Shown here: one piece after another, positions 8,626 through 16,615 of the stretch
Numbering within the stretch: position 1 is the first letter of the stretch
Layout of the letters: every line of letters begins with the position of its first letter
DNA from: a virus
Length of the DNA: 39,648 nt
Virus record (IMG/VR): IMGVR_UViG_3300007517_000003
Span: 1 to 39,648 of that record
Reading direction: 5' to 3' (one strand)
Notes under the pieces: generated by a model
The model's input: the letters and a program-made list of their open reading frames with translations, nothing else
Told to the model about the DNA's origin: nothing
The model's database searches: none
Position numbers and translations under genes: made by a program

Positions 8626-9204
8626 TCACCACGCCGCCGAGCGTACCCTCGTCCGACCGAACCGCGCATCGAGCAGCAGGTTGATGGCATCAGCAGCCGC
8701 CTTCAGGTGCCCGTTGATCTTGTGCTGCTGATTTACGACGCGCACGCCCTGGCACCGCGCAAGCTTCATCACGGTCCAGCCTTGCACCACGACCACGCGC
8801 ACGCTCAACTGGCAGTCGGAAGGCACGGCGCCCCACATCTGCCCGGCGAACAGCGCCGCATCAAGCCGGTGCTGGATCACCGCGAGGAACCCGTCGGGTC
8901 CCGCACCCGGGCTCATGTCCAACCCGCACCGTGGCGTGAGGCCGCGCTCCATCGCCTCGGTCGCCATCCTCAGCGCCAGCAGCGCGTTGACCCGATCGCC
9001 ACCCAGCGTTGCCCTCAGCCTCGTGAGGTTATCGATCCGCCGGATGACTGTCGACGGCCGTCCATCCGCGTCGAGCACATGCTCGCGCTGGTAGCCCTCG
9101 GGTGCCTCCAGCCCGATAGCCGCTGCTGAGCCGGCCCCTGTCGCCAGCCGGACTAGCCGCTGCGCCTTCAGCCGGCCCTTGGTCTTGCGCCCCCGAATGC
9201 TCAT
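8626..9204 (-). CDS. Unknown protein in the late-regulator position
   Basis: 192 aa, with a basic N-terminus (MSIRGRKTKGRLKAQR) and a C-terminal segment (SVRVVVVQGWTVMKLAR, then HLKAAADAINLLLDARFG). The tail vaguely recalls DUF6456-type C-terminal regions, but no confident family was assigned. It overlaps the upstream gene as ATGA and is the last gene before the terminator and candidate late promoter, so a late transcription activator or antiterminator is a reasonable guess. A small terminase is the main alternative because none was found elsewhere. Confidence 0.6.
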   Translation of the reverse strand: MSIRGRKTKGRLKAQRLVRLATGAGSAAAIGLEAPEGYQREHVLDADGRPSTVIRRIDNLTRLRATLGGDRVNALLALRMATEAMERGLTPRCGLDMSPGAGPDGFLAVIQHRLDAALFAGQMWGAVPSDCQLSVRVVVVQGWTVMKLARCQGVRVVNQQHKINGHLKAAADAINLLLDARFGRTRVRSAAW

Positions 9205-9597
9205 GCGGACCGCCGGTCCGAGGCAATGCGCTCGACCATCATGGCGATCATCAATGCGCGGTTCAGTTTGCTCCGCCGCTCGATCAGGTCATCCTCGATC
9301 AGCTTCCGCAGCTCCGATGGCTTGGGGAAGAATTCGCACCGCCGGATGGCGAGCCGGGCCGCCCTCAGGATCAAGTCGGAGGGCACGTCCCACAGTGCGG
9401 CGGAGTAGGCAACCACACGGGCTTTGAGCTCGGCATCGGATGCGCGATTGTTCGGAAAAACGACCGCCATTTCCATCATGGCCCGATCGAAAGCGGACGG
9501 TTCATGCGGCTCCAAACCTTCGCGAAACTGAGCAATGATCGAGGGCAGGGCCGCTGCCACTTCGGCCCGGATTGCCATGCCGGAAGCCCATGATTGG

Positions 9598-10703
<1,106 letters not shown>

Positions 10704-10707
<4 letters not shown>

Positions 10708-10958
10708 GCGCGAGCCTCCTTGATTGCTAGTTCCATTGCCATCCTCCGCTCCCGCATGGCCTCGACCGTCCGCCGCTTGCGCGTCTCCGCCCCGCGCTGA
10801 TGGGGTGTCTTCTCCGGCGGCTGTGGCCGGGAAAGCTCAAGAGCCTGCCGGTAGGACCGCATCCAGTGGAGGCCGGCAACGGTCGCACAAACCGCCCACC
10901 CGAGAAGCACAGCCGTCAGCAAGGTGCGCAGTCCGGGCCAGCTAACTGGTTGCCCCAT
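10704..10958 (-). CDS. Small single-pass membrane protein
   Basis: 84 aa from ATG 10958, overlapping the end of the MT-A70 methyltransferase gene by 43 bp. One hydrophobic helix spans residues 11-32 (LRTLLTAVLLGWAVCATVAGL), followed by a highly charged cytoplasmic-type tail (Arg/Glu/Lys-rich, residues 45-84). It overlaps the DUF1376 gene start by 4 bp. No family was recognised. An in-frame extension up to 11291 merely overprints the methyltransferase and was not used. Confidence 0.6.
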
Positions 10959-11485
10959 GCGTCCCAGCCATGCCGTCGGCGGCGGGCGAACAGCTCCACA
11001 TAGGGCCCGGCGTAAAGCGCCTCGGCCATGTCGTGCAGCTGTTCGGGCTTGCGGCTGTGCTCGCGCACCGGCGCCACAATCAGGTTGCGCACAGACCGCG
11101 ACTGCACCTTCGGCTTGCCCGTCGTCCCCAAAAGGAAATACTCGCTCGCCGACCGGAAGCAGTAGCCCGTGCCGAACGCCCATGCGGCCCCCGTTGAGGA
11201 CTGCTTGGCCCATGCGCCCATGCTCTTGTACGTAAAGCCCCAGGCCGCCATCAGCGCGATTGCCTCGCGGATCATCGGTGCCGTCGCCCACATAAGCAGC
11301 GCGCAGTCCGGGCCGGCAAGCTGGTTGACCGGCAGACCGGCCATGTCCGCCTGCGCCATGCAGTCATAGTGCGCCTGCGGGCTCTTCCGGTCCCCCTTGT
11401 CGCTGTGCAGCCGAAAGGCCCACGGCGGGTCCGCCAAGATGAGTCCGTAGCGCAAGGGCACAAGCTCGCCAAAGGGCCAGGTCAT
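10916..11485 (-). CDS. MT-A70-family adenine-N6 DNA methyltransferase
   Basis: 189 aa. ILADPPWAF at residues 16-24 contains the catalytic DPPW. A conserved middle (LLMWATAPMIREAIALMAAWGFTYK) and a C-terminal VREHSRKPEQLHDMAEAL followed by YVELFARRRRHGWDAWGN complete the family pattern. It probably methylates adenine in phage DNA for anti-restriction or regulation. No cognate restriction enzyme is encoded, so it is an orphan enzyme. It overlaps the C5 methyltransferase gene by 4 bp. Confidence 0.9.
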   Translation of the reverse strand: MTWPFGELVPLRYGLILADPPWAFRLHSDKGDRKSPQAHYDCMAQADMAGLPVNQLAGPDCALLMWATAPMIREAIALMAAWGFTYKSMGAWAKQSSTGAAWAFGTGYCFRSASEYFLLGTTGKPKVQSRSVRNLIVAPVREHSRKPEQLHDMAEALYAGPYVELFARRRRHGWDAWGNQLAGPDCAPC

Positions 11486-12549
11486 GCCCGCGCCCTCCGC
11501 GCGCCGAGAACTTCCGGCTGCGGACGTGTCCCTAGATAGGCGTCGACGAAAGCTTGCGCTTGCGGAGCGACGATGCCGTTTCCGTAGGCGCGCAGTCGTC
11601 CCACGCGGCCGGAAGCCCCATGAGCCAACGGGAATGTGCCGGGTTCAACTGGCCGCCACTTGGCATCCCGGCAGTGGAGCCAGTCTGCATCTCTCCACAG
11701 GCCGTTAACCGGGCCGGGCCGCAGATTGCTGCCATGCCGGGCAGCTTCAAGATCGGCTTGTTGTGATCGCCCCGCGAGTAAGAGTATTGACTTCCCGTCG
11801 CGTCGTTCGCCGTCACCGTCGGCCAACCGCAAAGGTTCGCCGCGCCCGCCATAAGCGGCTCCCCGATCCGGTCGCCTCCCCGCGAAGTCTGCCCGCCCGT
11901 CATCGTGTTCGGCGTCGGCCATCCCGCCAGACTGGACGCCATTCCCAGCGTCATCCCAAACCCGTTGTTGCCGTGCCGGGCTTTGCACTCCTCCCGGCGA
12001 GCCTGCCATTTCGTGTCGGTGTCGTTCTGCGGCCCCGCGTTCGGTGTCGGCCACCCAATATGATCGGTGCCGGATGTGCGGGGCGCCGTAGCCCGCAGCA
12101 GGGGAAATGACCGCCCCGAAGGCGTAGCCTGCTCTTTCCAGGTCCAGCGATACAAGGTCGAGCCAAGCCGCTCCGTCCTTGCTTGCAACCTGCTCGCCAA
12201 AGACGACTGGAGGGCGGCGCTGTTCGATGAGCCAATGGAACGCGGGCCACAGGTGCCGCTCGTCAGCAAACCCTGCTCCTTTGCCTGCCGCGCTGAAAGG
12301 CTGGCATGGGCATGAGCCGGTCCAGACCGGGCGATCGTCCGGCCATCCGGCGTTCCGAAGTGCATGGCTCCAGATGCCGATGCCGGCGAAGAAATGGCAC
12401 TGAGTATATCCGGCAAGGTCATCTGGTATAACATCTTCGATGCTCCGCTCGTCCACGTCACCCGGCGCGATATGGCCGGCCGCAATCAGGTTCCGCAGCC
12501 ATTGGGCTGCTACAGGGTCGATCTCGTTGTAATAGGCCCCTTTGCTCAC
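11482..12549 (-). CDS. C5-cytosine DNA methyltransferase
   Basis: 355 aa. Motif I is [12 protein letters not shown] (about 53-64), motif IV is [14 protein letters not shown] with catalytic Cys82, and the FGEQV segment (about 117-121) holds the motif VI glutamate. [14 protein letters not shown] is motif VIII. A low-complexity insert follows, then the late motifs [14 protein letters not shown] and [19 protein letters not shown] (IX-X). It modifies cytosine in phage DNA, probably against host restriction. It overlaps the RuvC-like gene and the MT-A70 gene by 4 bp each. Confidence 0.92.
   Translation of the reverse strand: MSKGAYYNEIDPVAAQWLRNLIAAGHIAPGDVDERSIEDVIPDDLAGYTQCHFFAGIGIWSHALRNAGWPDDRPVWTGSCPCQPFSAAGKGAGFADERHLWPAFHWLIEQRRPPVVFGEQVASKDGAAWLDLVSLDLERAGYAFGAVISPAAGYGAPHIRHRSYWVADTERGAAERHRHEMAGSPGGVQSPARQQRVWDDAGNGVQSGGMADAEHDDGRADFAGRRPDRGAAYGGRGEPLRLADGDGERRDGKSILLLAGRSQQADLEAARHGSNLRPGPVNGLWRDADWLHCRDAKWRPVEPGTFPLAHGASGRVGRLRAYGNGIVAPQAQAFVDAYLGTRPQPEVLGARRARA
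11532..12485 (-). other. Long open +1 frame fully inside the C5 methyltransferase gene
   Basis: A 317-codon ATG-initiated frame on the same strand lies wholly within the methyltransferase gene. It contains three GWPTP/GWPTV motifs and a C-terminal [15 protein letters not shown], which I associate with proteins annotated in other phages. Because this part of the methyltransferase is conserved at DNA level, such conservation might be a shadow. Real dual coding is not established. Confidence 0.3.
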
Positions 12550-13202
12550 GCCCGCGCCCTCCGCACTGCACGCCGGCCAGCAGCCGTCGCGGGAATATTT
12601 CCGGGAATATTTTGCGGCAGTTTCTTGGCTACCGCCGCCCGCGCCAGCGTCAGGTCCAGGATCGCCAGCGCATCGGCCTCATGGTCGGTCGCCACGTCCC
12701 AGCCCAGCGACTTGGCGCAAGCGATCATCGGCGATTTGTCCTTGATCAGCCGCGATCCGAACCACGCCTTGGCGCTGATGATCGGCACCTCGCGAAACAG
12801 CAGGCCGTGCACATGGCAATGCGCCTGAACGACCATCCGGAGCCCGATCGCGATCTGCGTCGCCACCAGGTTGCGCGAGAATTTGGCAGGCATCGGCTGC
12901 TCGATGACAATCAGGCCCGGATCACGCGCCTCTTGGAACGTCGCCAGCCAGTCCGACAGGTTGGCCGATCGCTCACCATGCGTGGATCCCGGCTTTCCGG
13001 TGAAGATCGTGCCGAACTGGACGGGGGGGCGCGGCTCGGGTGGCACAAGCGCATTGCCCGAAAACGGCCGGGATCGCGGCCATGCCAGTGCAGCCGCCGC
13101 ATCCGCAAACGCCCATCCGCTCCGCGTCGCGATGTCAAGCGCCAGCACGCCACCCCGAAGGGCAGCGGCTGGTATTGCATCGCATGGACCCCCCGGCCGC
13201 AT
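12546..13202 (-). CDS. RuvC-like Holliday-junction nuclease
   Basis: 218 aa, an RNase H-fold nuclease. Asp in VLALDIATRSGWA (about 20-32), Glu in LIVIEQPMP, and the DHEADALAIL segment near residue 180 give the acidic site typical of RuvC-like phage resolvases. It would resolve branched replication or recombination intermediates before packaging. No good ribosome-binding site precedes ATG 13202, so it may rely on coupling to the GapR-like gene ending 5 bp upstream. The C-terminus is Arg/Ala-rich. Confidence 0.8.
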   Translation of the reverse strand: MRPGGPCDAIPAAALRGGVLALDIATRSGWAFADAAAALAWPRSRPFSGNALVPPEPRPPVQFGTIFTGKPGSTHGERSANLSDWLATFQEARDPGLIVIEQPMPAKFSRNLVATQIAIGLRMVVQAHCHVHGLLFREVPIISAKAWFGSRLIKDKSPMIACAKSLGWDVATDHEADALAILDLTLARAAVAKKLPQNIPGNIPATAAGRRAVRRARA

Positions 13203-13206
13203 GCGA

Positions 13207-13605
13207 TCAGTTCACCGTCTCGGGTGTCTTTGAGTGGAAGACGTTCGGGTGATCAGGGTCAGCTTCAAACCCAGAATTCATGATCGCATCGCGCACTTTG
13301 CCCCTAAGGCGGTCTTCGGACGTTCCCGCCCTAACCTGCTCGCGCTTCAGGGGCGCGGAACGCTCGTCGAGCGGCAGGTCCATTTGCTGGACAAGATTGG
13401 CCTCATAGGTCGCCAGCAGCTCGTCGGCCGCAAGGCGGTCCCCGTCGGACATCTTCCGCCGCTTGACGACAGCCTTCATGACGACGTTGTCATAGCCGTC
13501 GCTCTTGGCCTCTTGGTAAACCTCGGCCAAATCCTCGCCGATCGCCTTTTTATCTTCCTCAAGCGCCTCGATGCGCTCGATGTAGTTCCGCAATGCCGAC
13601 ATCAT
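13207..13605 (-). CDS. GapR/DUF2312-family nucleoid protein
   Basis: 132 aa from tandem ATGs at 13605, which are preceded by AGAGGAGA. Residues 4-75 match DUF2312/GapR: YIERIEALEEDKKAI, then DLAEVYQEAKSDGYD and a KRRK segment. GapR of Caulobacter is a small dimer/tetramer clamp that binds overtwisted DNA ahead of polymerases. The 57-residue C-terminal extension here (after about residue 75) is not part of the short bacterial proteins. Sited in the replication operon, it may help topological handling of phage DNA. Confidence 0.85.
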   Translation of the reverse strand: MMSALRNYIERIEALEEDKKAIGEDLAEVYQEAKSDGYDNVVMKAVVKRRKMSDGDRLAADELLATYEANLVQQMDLPLDERSAPLKREQVRAGTSEDRLRGKVRDAIMNSGFEADPDHPNVFHSKTPETVN

Positions 13606-14090
13606 GCTTCTCCTCTTGGGTTGAACAGTTTCTTGCGCCGCACCGCAGCGCCGATGAGGCCAAACCCGGCAATCATCGTCACCCATGTGCCCGGCTCGGG
13701 AATGGCGGGCGGCGCAACCGGCTTGCCCGGTATCGGCCTGAAAAAGGGTGCGGGCGGCACAAGGGGTGCAGTGCCGCCCGCGATCAGACCAGGGAAGGAG
13801 GTACCCGGCTGACCATTCGTCGATTGGATGTTGCCGAGCGGAACCAGCTCGACCGAAAAGGGGCTGCCCAACGTCGTCGGGCAATCGAGAATGCGGGAGT
13901 CGGATGGCTTGGAAGGCTCGATACGTTCCCGCGCCGGGCTGGGTTTGGAGGCCCGCGCCTTAGCCTTGGCGGCCTTGCGTTCCTGTGACACGCCGGACTT
14001 GACGCCGACCTGATGCACGACCGGCACCGTGCAGACGAGCCCCAAAGCAGCGGCGGCCTTGATGATCTGGGCTAATGTCAGCGCGCTCAT
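13602..14090 (-). CDS. PEP-CTERM sorting-signal protein
   Basis: 162 aa. The C-terminus has a full PEP-CTERM tripartite signal: PEP at residues 131-133, a hydrophobic helix TWVTMIAGFGLIGAAV at 135-150, then RRKK at 151-154. This is the sphingomonad-style variant with Trp after PEP. The N-terminus (residues 5-25) is mildly hydrophobic and could be a signal or anchor; the centre is basic and then Pro-rich. Host exosortase would be expected to process it at the envelope. It overlaps both neighbours by 4 bp, so it is an integral part of the early operon. Confidence 0.75.
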   Translation of the reverse strand: MSALTLAQIIKAAAALGLVCTVPVVHQVGVKSGVSQERKAAKAKARASKPSPARERIEPSKPSDSRILDCPTTLGSPFSVELVPLGNIQSTNGQPGTSFPGLIAGGTAPLVPPAPFFRPIPGKPVAPPAIPEPGTWVTMIAGFGLIGAAVRRKKLFNPRGEA

Positions 14091-14563
14091 GCCGCCATCC
14101 CCAGCGTTTCGGCGCGCGCCAGCAGCGCGTTGATGGTTCGCTGTGCCGCCTTCAGCTCGGGCAGCATGTCCGCCAGCTCGCCGTGGGAAACCGACCGGCC
14201 GGCTGCGCTGTCCTCGTCGGTGGCAATCGCCAGCTTGTGCACGGCCCCCGTCACCGATCGCAGCGTCACGCGATCATCGCACGCCTCCCGCGGCACATTC
14301 CGGCCGCCGAACTTTGCCGACCATGGGTCAAGACACTCCGGCCCGAAAACGGCTCCGATGCGCGCAATGCTCTCCTGGTTGAGGTCGGTGCGCTCGTTTC
14401 GCACATTGGCAATCGTGCCGGTGGAGACCCCGATCGCATCGGCCAGCGCCTCGTCGGTCAGGCTGTGCTGCGCCTGTACCGAGCGCACGATCTGCGCGAG
14501 CGCCGCCCGCAAGTCATTGCGCGTCGGCAGCGCCATCGGAAGCAAGACATTGCTGCGCTGCAT
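14087..14563 (-). CDS. Helix-turn-helix regulator
   Basis: 158 aa. A Cro/C1-type helix-turn-helix lies at about residues 33-80 (LTDEALADAIGVSTGTIANVRNERT, then NQESIARIGAVFG), followed by a helical C-terminal part ending in ALLARAETLGMAA. It is the third frame of the leftward early operon, so it may act like CII or as a lytic regulator. It starts with TGATG overlap from the 37-codon ORF upstream. Confidence 0.75.
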   Translation of the reverse strand: MQRSNVLLPMALPTRNDLRAALAQIVRSVQAQHSLTDEALADAIGVSTGTIANVRNERTDLNQESIARIGAVFGPECLDPWSAKFGGRNVPREACDDRVTLRSVTGAVHKLAIATDEDSAAGRSVSHGELADMLPELKAAQRTINALLARAETLGMAA

Positions 14564-14676
14564 CAGCTAATCCTTGGCGCATGATTGGGGGCAATCATCG
14601 CGACCGAAAAGGTCCGGCGGCACGGTGTTGCGCGCACCGCCGGGAGTTGGTCGCAGGCGAAGGGTTCGCCGAACAT
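14563..14676 (-). CDS. 37-aa coupled mini-ORF
   Basis: The ATG at 14676 overlaps the upstream stop as TGATG, and its own stop overlaps the next start as TGATG, so it exactly fills the gap between two regulator genes. The peptide begins MFGEPFACDQ and has two cysteines and several arginines. No homologue was recognised. It may be a real microprotein or a translational bridge. Confidence 0.45.
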   Translation of the reverse strand: MFGEPFACDQLPAVRATPCRRTFSVAMIAPNHAPRIS

Positions 14677-14936
14677 CAGGCAGCCTCGGAACGGGGCACA
14701 TCGGCCAGTGAAAGGTCAACTCCGGTGCAGACCATCCGGGCCCGTTCGACCACGGAGTTGAGCGATCCCGCATCTACCGCGCCCCCGGTCTCGCGCTCGA
14801 TTTCCAGCGCCTGTTCGGGCGTAGGGACGGCCGCACCGTTAACGATCCTGCTGAAGTTGCCCTTGTCGCAGCCAATCGCCCGAGCGACCTCTGCTTGCGT
14901 GCGGCCGGTGGCCTCGAAATATTCGGATAGGGTCAT
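14676..14936 (-). CDS. Cro-like helix-turn-helix regulator
   Basis: 86 aa from ATG 14936. A short HTH occupies residues 1-45: MTLSEYFEATGRTQAEVARA, then GCDKGNFSRIVNG. This resembles Cro/YdaS-type proteins. It is the first gene of the leftward operon and divergent from the repressor-like gene at 15030. An in-frame ATG at 14960 lies inside the operator-like 17-mer and was rejected. No Shine-Dalgarno sequence precedes 14936, so the message may be nearly leaderless. Confidence 0.75.
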   Translation of the reverse strand: MTLSEYFEATGRTQAEVARAIGCDKGNFSRIVNGAAVPTPEQALEIERETGGAVDAGSLNSVVERARMVCTGVDLSLADVPRSEAA

Positions 14937-14944
14937 GATGGGAG

Positions 14945-14961
14945 GTTGTATGACATGCAAC
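14945..14961 (-). promoter_or_regulatory. Operator-like 17-mer, copy 1
   Basis: On the minus strand GTTGCATGTCATACAAC, matching the two sites near 16.0 kb in the consensus GTTGC-N5-ATACAAC, with GTTG/CAAC dyad ends. It sits just upstream of the Cro-like gene start and in the divergent promoter region. Confidence 0.65.
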
Positions 14962-15010
14962 TAGCGCAGGTCAAGCCGAGTTGTAAGGCCAGCTATCGAA
15001 TGTTGCGCCC

Positions 15011-15029
15011 GGTGCAGCGATACTGCACC
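15011..15029 (+). promoter_or_regulatory. Perfect 19-bp palindrome abutting the repressor start
   Basis: GGTGCAG-cgata-CTGCACC has 7-bp perfect arms and ends immediately before ATG 15030. It overlaps a possible -10 element (GATACT, 15019-15024), which would place transcription start at about the ATG itself. A likely autoregulatory operator. Confidence 0.65.
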
Positions 15030-15362
15030 ATGAACAACGCAGGACCACGCAATCTAAGCCGCACGTTCATTCGTGCGTGGCGTGAGCACGCCGGCCTGTC
15101 GCTTGAGGAACTGGCCGGCGCAATCGGCATGAACAAGGGCAACCTGTCGAAGGTCGAGCGGTCTTTGCTGCCCTATCATCAAGAGATGTTGGAGAAGATT
15201 GCCGACAGGCTGGAATGCAGTGCCAGCGACCTGCTGATGAATGACCCGAACAAGCCCGGCGAATTCCTTCAAGCCTGGGACCGCGCGAACGAAGCGCAGC
15301 GCGCACAGATACGCGCCGTCGCTGAGGCGATTGTGTCTTACGATTACAAAAAAGCCGACTAA
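15030..15362 (+). CDS. CI-like XRE repressor
   Basis: 110 aa from ATG 15030; the upstream in-frame ATG at 14946 lies in the operator region. The HTH spans about residues 12-65 (AWREHAGLSLEELAGAIGMNKGNLSKVE), followed by a short helical tail. There is no LexA/CI peptidase domain, so induction cannot work through RecA-stimulated self-cleavage of this protein. It is divergent from the Cro-like gene and is the best candidate for the lysogenic repressor. No ribosome-binding site is visible, which suggests a leaderless mRNA. Confidence 0.75.
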   Translation: MNNAGPRNLSRTFIRAWREHAGLSLEELAGAIGMNKGNLSKVERSLLPYHQEMLEKIADRLECSASDLLMNDPNKPGEFLQAWDRANEAQRAQIRAVAEAIVSYDYKKAD

Positions 15363-15371
15363 GGTTCCCGC

Positions 15372-15629
15372 ATGGAGCTGATTATCATCTGCCTGCTGTT
15401 CGGCATTGCCACCAGCCTCGTCACGCAGACCAAGGGGCGAAGCGGGTGCGGCGGGTTTCTTCTGGGCTGTGTTCTCGGGCCGATCGGTCTCATCATCGCA
15501 TTGGTGATGCCGCGCGAGGCACCAGCCAAACCGACAGACGAACGACCTTGCCCCTATTGTGCCGAGATGGTGAAAAAGTCGGCGATCAAGTGCCGGCACT
15601 GCGGCTCAGAGATTAACGCCTGGGAATAG
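15372..15629 (+). CDS. Membrane protein with C-terminal zinc ribbon (moron)
   Basis: 85 aa. Two hydrophobic helices at about residues 2-17 and 27-47 are separated by a short Lys/Gly loop. A cytoplasmic zinc ribbon follows: CPYCAEMVKKSA, then KCRHCGSEI (four cysteines, residues 60-79). It lies 9 bp after the repressor gene and so is probably expressed in the prophage. Similar membrane-plus-ribbon proteins are often lysogenic-conversion or superinfection-exclusion genes, but that role here is only inferred. Confidence 0.7.
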   Translation: MELIIICLLFGIATSLVTQTKGRSGCGGFLLGCVLGPIGLIIALVMPREAPAKPTDERPCPYCAEMVKKSAIKCRHCGSEINAWE

Positions 15630-15966
15630 GCTGACAGGCCAACCCGCCGTATCGCAGAACGGCCGCGTCGATCTGCACCATCTCGCATCCTATGTTGATC
15701 TTCACGCGGCCTGCCCGCCTGATGTAGCAGTGCGCCAACGTCCGGCCGTAGCGATCAAACCCGGCGCGATGGCATCGAACGCGGCTGCTGGCCACGATCT
15801 GGCGCAAGTCGCGCCGGGAAGCCTCGCCATCGCCCGGCGTGCAAACCCGGCCCGGCCTGCAATGACCCCCCAACTCCGGCGCGTCGATGCCCATCAACCG
15901 CACCCGCTCCTGGCCGCAGCGGATCGTATCTCCATCAACAACAATGATCGGTGTGCAATCGAACAT
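15613..15966 (-). CDS. Thermonuclease-like (SNase-fold) protein
   Basis: 117 aa. The staphylococcal-nuclease signature is clear: VVDGDTIRCGQERVRLMGIDAPE at residues 9-31 with the calcium-binding Asp and catalytic Arg region, then DRYGRTLAHCY around 71-81. It lacks the usual long signal peptide. It converges with the moron gene, overlapping it by 17 bp, and its start faces the two operator-like sites, so it probably has its own regulated promoter. It may degrade nucleic acid or act in host takeover. Confidence 0.85.
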   Translation of the reverse strand: MFDCTPIIVVDGDTIRCGQERVRLMGIDAPELGGHCRPGRVCTPGDGEASRRDLRQIVASSRVRCHRAGFDRYGRTLAHCYIRRAGRVKINIGCEMVQIDAAVLRYGGLACQPIPRR

Positions 15967-16003
15967 TGGAAACCCCTACTACAAAACCCAGCATAGCAGA
16001 AAA

Positions 16004-16056
16004 GTTGCGCTTGATACAACAAGGCCCTTGACCATCGTTGTTGCGCTCCATACAAC
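16004..16056. promoter_or_regulatory. Two operator-like 17-mers in a divergent promoter region
   Basis: GTTGCGCTTGATACAAC at 16004-16020 and GTTGCGCTCCATACAAC at 16040-16056, 36 bp apart (start to start). Both share the consensus of the copy at 14945-14961. They sit between the SNase-like gene (minus, start 15966) and the first gene of the plus-strand early operon (16116), so one repressor could control both directions. Confidence 0.75.
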
Positions 16057-16115
16057 TACCCCACCAGCCCGACCAGCCACCCGGCTCGCGAGACGGCTCA
16101 GAGTGGGAGATATCC

Positions 16116-16340
16116 ATGTCAGACTCCGAACCTGTCGCCATCGGCAAGGCGCACGTTGCTGGTTGCGGCAACGTCTTTGCCAGTGCCGCCTTGAAGGTCA
16201 TCCGGTCGGCCGATGGCCGCGTCATCATCGCCGTCGATAGCGGGCTGGACGCAATTGCCATCGAGCTGTCGCCCGAAGGGGCCGATTCGCTTCGCCACCA
16301 GCTCGGCCATGGCGCCGCCGTCATCAAGCTCGCGGCATGA
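16116..16340 (+). CDS. Small early protein, unknown
   Basis: 74 aa from ATG 16116, preceded by GGGAGA; an upstream in-frame ATG at 16038 falls in the operator region and was rejected. The sequence is compact, with alternating strands and helices (ALKVIRSADGRVIIAVDSGLD). It is the first gene of the long plus-strand operon. No family was recognised. Confidence 0.7.
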   Translation: MSDSEPVAIGKAHVAGCGNVFASAALKVIRSADGRVIIAVDSGLDAIAIELSPEGADSLRHQLGHGAAVIKLAA

Positions 16341-16615
16341 GCAACATCCACATTCCGCCGCCCCGGCCCCACTGGGCTGAACAGGAAGTTCGCACGCGCC
16401 CGTCCGGCCTCGAACAGGCGATGGCTGATCATCACGTCGGCTCGCTGTCCTTCGTCCGGAACGCGCTTGGAGCACCTCCGACGCTAACCGACGCGCTCAT
16501 CGCGCTTTGCGACGCCTGGCCAGACGAAGCCGAGGCAGAGAGCCTTCGCAAGGTGATCGTGGTGCACGACTACATGACGGCCCGCGACCAGATCGCCCAG
16601 GAGATTGCGCGATGA
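16337..16615 (+). CDS. Small early protein, unknown
   Basis: 92 aa, ATGA overlap with the upstream gene. The N-terminus is Pro/His-rich (IHIPPPRPHW); the rest is helical and acidic, ending in TARDQIAQEIAR. The C-terminal EIAR is echoed at the end of the next gene. No function was recognised. Confidence 0.65.
   Translation: MSNIHIPPPRPHWAEQEVRTRPSGLEQAMADHHVGSLSFVRNALGAPPTLTDALIALCDAWPDEAEAESLRKVIVVHDYMTARDQIAQEIAR

Noticed and set aside
13207-13884. Extended 225-codon version of the GapR-like gene
   Set aside because: The extension overprints the PEP-CTERM gene; tandem ATGs with a good ribosome-binding site lie at 13605.
14567-14773. 68-codon minus-strand ORF
   Set aside because: It overlaps the Cro-like gene by about 100 bp, while the alternative 37-codon frame tiles perfectly with both neighbours.
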